DNA of 64,000 nt, taken from Delphinapterus leucas (taxonomy: Eukaryota > Chordata > Mammalia > Artiodactyla > Monodontidae). Below, piece by piece: positions 59,455-64,000 of this stretch (its first letter is position 1; every line of letters starts with the position of its first letter). Under the pieces are notes generated by a model, which was not told the origin of the DNA, searched no databases, and worked only from the letters and a program-made list of their open reading frames with translations. A program made the position numbers and the translations under genes. The DNA is taken from assembly GCF_002288925.2 (NCBI RefSeq), contig NW_022098069.1:83236380-83300379 (forward strand). Direction: 5' to 3'.

Positions 59455-59990
59455 AAAAAGATGCGCAACCTAAAAGTTGAGAATTATGTTTCACTTGGTG
59501 GCTTTACTGAGGACTACAGCCCAGGAAGGCAGCCTCTCAGATAGCTCTGAGGGACTGTTCCAAAGAGATAAGCAAGGAGCCAAGATATATAGGAGTTTTT
59601 TGCTGGGGAAAAAAGCAAAACTTGCAGTGAGGCACAAAAGATTATTGCTAAATCACCAAAAATAACCCCAGATATCTCAAGTTAATGATTTTAGAGCTTT
59701 TCTGTGTATGGGAAGATACAAGTGTCTGTGCTGATTGAAATGATTCCTTAGATATGCATTTAACTATCTAGGGCCAGTATCCTGTTTTTCTCCATCCTGA
59801 AGCCCCTCAGGGCGCACCAGAGGGTTGGCCGTAGTGGCTTGATGGCTTGATGGTGGGCAACATTCCTTGTTTACTGGAATGGCAGGCAGCATTTTTTTGT
59901 CCACAGGTGGAAGGGAGCCCAGTATGAGGAGGAAGAAGGGGCAGGAGGCCAGTCACATGAGGAAAAATATTTCCTGATGCACCCTCACGC
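59455..59990. mobile_element. LTR-like interspersed repeat
   Basis: The block reads 'gttgagaattatgtttcact', 'gcctctcagatagctctgag', a TATA-like AAGATATATAGGAG, 'tatctagggccagtatcctg' and 'cctcagggcgcaccagaggg'. I recognise this as a repeated mammalian sequence with the look of a solo retroviral LTR, but I cannot name the family. No retroviral coding sequence is present on either side. Confidence 0.45.
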
Positions 59991-60523
59991 TAGCACCTGA
60001 CGGTTCATTTACTCCAAGTCTTTACCCTGGAATGAACAGGTTTCATTCTTTCTAGAAGTTCCCTTGACAGCAGTTGTTTTTAAAGTAGAAGAAATTGAGT
60101 GGTGGTCAGAGTTTGTGAGGAGAACCCACAAATATGTATTGATATTTACTTAGATGAGTGCCAGCTGCTGTAACAAACTTGAAATATCATGGCTCAGACA
60201 CAGTGGAAGTTTGTTTCCACACTCTGCCCTGTTCTTTCCGTCTGTGGCTCTGTCGATTGCAACCTGCGGACTCTGGGCTCCTTTGCATCAAGCCAAAGAG
60301 GGCAAAGAGCCTGAAGGCGCTGGCCATGGGAGGTTTTCTGGGCTGTAGGCACACTTGACGTGGTACACATCACTCCACTCACAGTTTATTGTCTGGAACT
60401 GTCCCGTGGCCACACCTACCTGTAAAGGAGGCTGGGAAATGGGACCAGTTCCTGGGGTAACGAGAAAATGGGTTTGGTGAAGAGCTAGGAGCCTCGCCGG
60501 CCATTTTTCGGATCATTTTTCTT

Positions 60524-60731
60524 TTCTTTTTTTTTTTTTTCCGGTACGCGGCCTCTCACTGTTGTGGCCTCTCCCGTTGCGGAGCACAGGCTCTGGACGC
60601 GCAGGCTCAGTGGCCATGGCTCACGGGCCCAGCCGCTCCTCAGCATGTGGGATCTTCCCGGACCGGGGCACGAACCCGTGTCCCCTGCATCGGCAGGCGG
60701 ACTCTCAACCACTGCGCCACCAGGGAAGCCC
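60524..60731 (-). mobile_element. Cetacean CHR-type SINE, antisense
   Basis: It begins CCGGTACGCGGCCTCTC, with a missing GG and a G-to-C change at the tail junction. The duplication TCATTTTTCTT lies at 60513-60523 and 60737-60747. Confidence 0.92.
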
Positions 60732-60966
60732 TGGGGTCATTTTTCTTGATTCCCCTTCTTCATGAGAATTAGATGCCTGGAGTCCATGAGTTGAATGCTG
60801 TGTCATTCTCTTGCTTACATGGTGGTTCTTACCACCTGCAACATAAACTCCAAACTACTTGGCTGTAAGGGGCATTCTGGATCCAGCCGCTGCCCACCTC
60901 TCAGGCCTCTAGCTCCGCCCTGTGCTACAGCCACAGACCCAACAAAATGTTACTCAGCGTTCTCTG

Positions 60967-61094
60967 GGCGCTTCCCTGGCGGTACAGTGGGTAAGACTCC
61001 GCGCTCGCAACGCAGGGGGCGCGGGTTCGAGCCCTGCTCAGGGAACCAAGATCCCGCATGCCGTGCAGCGCAGCCAAAGAAAAAAAAAAAGGGA
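60967..61094 (+). mobile_element. Short tRNA-type SINE
   Basis: GGCGCTTCCCTGGCGGTACAG, an intact B box GGGTTCGAGCCCTG, GCAGCGCAGCC and an A-tail. The duplication GTTCTCTG lies at 60959-60966 and 61095-61102. It sits in an older L2-like stretch. Confidence 0.9.
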
Positions 61095-61102
61095 GTTCTC
61101 TG

Positions 61103-61390
61103 AACCAACCGTGTCTTACCCCTGCGCCTTTGCCCGCTCTGCTCCCTCTGCCTGGCAAACTCCTGTTGTCCTTTAGGGTTCCGCTTAAGTGACACCCCCT
61201 CTGGGAAGCCTTGTCTGATCACCCTACCCCCTTCCAGAGCCCTCAGACAGCACCCACACCCTCTGCAGGCCCCCCTTTTGCGACAGCAACCACAGCCTCT
61301 TCACGAGCTTCTTGAAGGCAGGGGCTGCGTCTTATTCATTCTCTTTACCTAGCCAGTGCAGGCACTGAGTGGATGTTCAGTAAATAACCT
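61103..61390 (-). repeat. L2-like ancient repeat, antisense
   Basis: 'ctccctctgcctggcaaact', 'gggttccgcttaagtgacac', 'gggaagccttgtctgatcac' and 'gcaggggctgcgtcttattc' follow the usual order of antisense L2 3' ends. The copy probably begins before the SINE at 60967. Confidence 0.65.
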
Positions 61391-61716
61391 TAAGGGATGG
61401 AGGGGTAGACTGTAAGTCTAAAACAGTAATAAAGAGATCTGGAGTACTTAACTTTTAAAATCTAAATATTTTCCTTTTCGGCTATATTACTGTTCTAGAA
61501 TTTGGGAGAAGACCCTCCCCCCCCCCCAACAGTTTGGTCTCCCTTGTCAGGTCACCCATCAAAGTAGGTTTCAGACTGCACATTTGGCATCCACACCTGG
61601 GGTGTCTGCGAAACTGGCATGTTCTTCTCAGAGGTTTTTGTTTTTTGTTTTTGACAATAAACCTTTTTTACCTATGTTCTCTTAAAGCTTCTCTTTGTTT
61701 AAAAATATGCAGGAAG

Positions 61717-61936
61717 GGGCTTCCCTGGTGGCTCAGTGGTTGAGAGTCCTCCTGCCGATGCAGGGGACATGGGTTCATGCCCCAGACCAGGAAGATCCCA
61801 CATGCCGCGGAGCGGCTGGGCCCGTGAGCCATGGCCGCTGAGCCTGCGCGTCCGGAGCCGGTGCTCTGCAACGGGAGAGGCCACAACAGTGAGAGGCCCG
61901 CGTACCGCAAAAAACAAAAAACCAAAAAACAAAAAC
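61717..61936 (+). mobile_element. Cetacean CHR-type SINE
   Basis: A sense copy runs from GGGCTTCCCTGGTGGCTCAG to GCGTACCGCAAAAAAC with an A-rich, C-interrupted tail. The duplication is imperfect. Two CpG-type changes in the B-box region suggest it is older than the copies at 40918 and 47689. Confidence 0.9.
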
Positions 61937-62539
61937 GTAGGAAAATTTTGTGCTTTTTATGTTCATCATTCTGTTTTTGTCCTTTCCACTTTTATACCTA
62001 CTACTAATTTTCCTTTTTACTGTTATCCCCTTACAGACTTTCTATGAATTTTAAACATAAAAATGGGTTTTGTTTCTACAGCTTGGCATCCTGCTTTTTT
62101 ACTTATAGAAAACATTTTCTCACGTGATTAAAAATTAATTGTTCATACAGTTATTACTATCTTTATGGTATTCCGTCCAATGAATCATTTACTTATCCAA
62201 CAATAAGGAAATAGTTTTTGTTCCTGCTTTTTGATGATAAAATTACCTGTGTGCACCTCAGTGTGCATTGTGTGCATTTCAGATGATTCCCTGGGACAGA
62301 CTCCCAGAGTGCTTCTTGCTTCCTGACCGCGGTCCTGACCCCAGTCAGCTCTGATCTGCCTTCTCCTGAGGTGATGACGGCAAACCTCTGGGAGTCCTCT
62401 GTCCTTGGTGCAAGTTTACTGCAGTGAAAGTCCAGCCTCTGTTTTATGAACGAGGAAACTCTCAACGAGAGCTGATGGACTGTTAGAATTGCTCGTAGCT
62501 CTGGCTTCAGGTTACTGTAAATTGAAGTTTAGGAGGATT

Positions 62540-62850
62540 TGTCCTTCCAGGTCGTACGGTCTACAGATGCAGAGATGCCTTTGGTTTCCTCCTCTGCTTC
62601 TCCTGGGCCCTTGCTCTGGCTCATGGGACTGAATGCTCTGAGCCCAGCATTGCTGGTTCACACTGCCCTGCCTTTACCTGAGATTCTCTCTTCCCCTCCG
62701 CTCTGTGTCCCCTTGGCCGATTTCTGCACAGCCTTACAGCCCAGCATAGCTGATACCTCTTCTGTGAAGCCTTCCCAGCGTGGCCAGGGCAGAGGCAGCC
62801 TCCTCCTGGCTTGCTGCTCTCTGTTCCTGCAGCCTCGCTTAGTCTAGTTT
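62540..62850 (-). repeat. L2-like ancient repeat, antisense
   Basis: 'cactgccctgcctttacctg', 'cctcttctgtgaagccttcc' and related pieces resemble antisense L2 3' ends. Diverged. Confidence 0.4.
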
Positions 62851-63449
62851 TGTTCTGTGTCTTGCTCTTACTGTGAGCCTCTCAGGGACAGGGCCTGGGT
62901 CTTTGTCATCCCTGATGCCCAACTGTTCTTGACTGGCCCTGGAACGTTAGAACGTGGCTTGGTTCTGTTCACTTGCATAGTATGGACTCTTGTCCCTGGA
63001 GCTGCATGTAAGAGACTGGTTTGTTTAATGCCCACGGGCAGGGTCTGCTTCGTGTACGCTCTGGGCTAAGCGTTTTCCACATGAGAAAAGATAGGGATCT
63101 ACTGAGTTCCAGAAAATCCAGGGGACATGGCCTGGATATGCTGCAGTGGAGGGAGAGGGCACACCAGGTGAACTCCAGAGCTACCTGACCAGGTAGCCTG
63201 GTCAGTGGAAACAGAGGAGACTGGAAGATACTAGAAAAGTTTACATTGTAAGGCAGGTGTTCACAGTTTGGTTTTACTTTAGTGAGCAGAATTGTTGGAA
63301 TAGTTTAAAGCAAAATCTAAAAGTAATTCACTCTTCATGGAAACTGCTGGAAAGGAGTTAATCTTAAATTTGTATGTGTAGATTAAAGCATCAATTAAAG
63401 AAACGAGATAGAATGGGAAGGGAACATTTATTAGCTAAGGAGCAAAGTT

Positions 63450-63625
63450 CTCAGCCTTTGCAGCACAATAGAATTGTTCGGGAAACTTAAAAAACAAACA
63501 AAAAGTGTCCAGGCCCTGCCCTCAGAGGTCAGTTTTAATTGGTTTGGGGTGAGAGCTGGGCATAGGATTTTTGCAAAAGCTCCCTAGGTGATTCTAGTTT
63601 GCAGCCAGGATTGAGAACCATCAGG
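63450..63625. mobile_element. MER20-like hAT MITE
   Basis: The ends 'aagttctcagcctttgcagc' and 'gcagccaggattgagaacca' are imperfect inverted repeats. The core contains 'aaagctccctaggtgattct'. Better preserved than the copy at 45085. Confidence 0.7.
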
Positions 63626-64000
63626 GGAAAATACTGGTGGCTTAAGTCCAAATCCAAGCCTTTTGGTTTACTGCGTGACCTTAGGCAAGGTTATGTCTCT
63701 GAATTTCCTCATCTTGAAAGTCACACGTAAGCCTGTCGGGAATGGGGACCTGTGTCTCTGGTCGTCATCGATTGTATTCCCTGAACTTGTCACGGCTTCG
63801 GACATGATCAGTGCTCAATGTGTACGTGTCGAATGAAAAGAATAACATGTATGACGCGGGTCAAGACGAAATGAGATGAGATGCCTGGCCCTGTGTGGTG
63901 AATGAAGGCTTTTAGTGTTACTGATAAGCACACGTCACAGTCATAAACCAGGTAACTGAGTGGTGGTGCCTCTGGTCCACTGAGAAAACTGAGAGGTTCA

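Larger units (their letters stand above)
43609..64000 (+). other. TBC1D14: TBC1D14 intron 2, 5' portion
   Basis: The donor GTAATG at 43609 opens a long intron that runs off the window. It contains six cetacean SINEs, a nested L1/MITE/SINE complex at 53.05-54.24 kb, MER5A, MER20-like, L2 and MIR relics, and an LTR-like repeat at 59455. The stretches 43.6-44.8, 54.3-56.2, 57.6-59.4 and 63.6-64.0 kb show no element I can name with confidence. An internal alternative promoter for shorter TBC1D14 isoforms could exist here, but no CpG island or clear first exon is visible. Confidence 0.75.

Noticed and set aside
60967..61094. tRNA gene candidate from A- and B-box-like sequence
   Set aside because: The boxes belong to tRNA-derived SINEs; there is no cloverleaf with a paired acceptor stem, and an A-tail and target-site duplication are present.
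54300..64000. TBC1D14 exon 3 or the TBC domain
   Set aside because: No frame carries the expected downstream sequence or the TBC domain fingerprint motifs; these exons lie right of the window.

Overview
This is a mammalian nuclear window, almost certainly cetacean and probably a toothed whale. The main evidence is about 22 tRNA-derived SINEs of the cetacean/cetartiodactyl CHR type. Eight of them carry the body that ends in GTACCGC plus a poly(A) tail, which I associate with dolphins and their relatives. There are also cetartiodactyl-type L1 3' ends and a mariner MITE of the cetartiodactyl kind. Coding density is very low, as expected for intron and intergenic mammalian DNA.

Only two protein genes can be supported, both on the + strand. 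(1) The last three coding exons of KIAA0232 (2364-2472, 7076-7173, 9159-9338) are present, followed by a SINE-free 3'UTR of about 2.3 kb that probably ends just after the AATAAA at 11637. The large main coding exon lies upstream of the window. (2) The 5' part of TBC1D14 is present: a CpG-island promoter at about 32.46-34.06 kb, a probable first exon ending at the GT donor after 32681, a 10-kb intron 1, and the large first coding exon (42870-43608, start codon 42887). The last 20.4 kb belong to TBC1D14 intron 2. The TBC domain exons lie beyond the right edge. The same order and orientation, KIAA0232 then TBC1D14, is known on human 4p16.1.

Layout: 1-9158, KIAA0232 exons and introns; 9159-11660, its last exon and 3'UTR; 11661-32459, intergenic DNA rich in SINEs and old L1/MIR/L2 pieces, including a GC-rich block at 13.5-16.7 kb and an AT-rich palindromic block at 27.83-27.97 kb; 32460-34060, CpG island; 34061-42869, TBC1D14 intron 1; 42870-43608, exon 2; 43609-64000, intron 2 with several nested insertions.

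The two genes are neighbours but have no known joint pathway. TBC1D14 acts in recycling-endosome traffic and autophagy, while KIAA0232 is a poorly characterised protein. I found no CRISPR, operon, phage or other new multi-gene system. The observations most worth a second look are: a mariner-MITE hairpin in TBC1D14 intron 2 that resembles the bovine miR-2284/2285 precursors; a possible upstream ORF whose stop would overlap the TBC1D14 start as ATGA; a retrocopy that joins a Tigger end to an L1 tail; an apparent tail-only retroinsertion; and a perfect three-copy GC-box repeat in the promoter.
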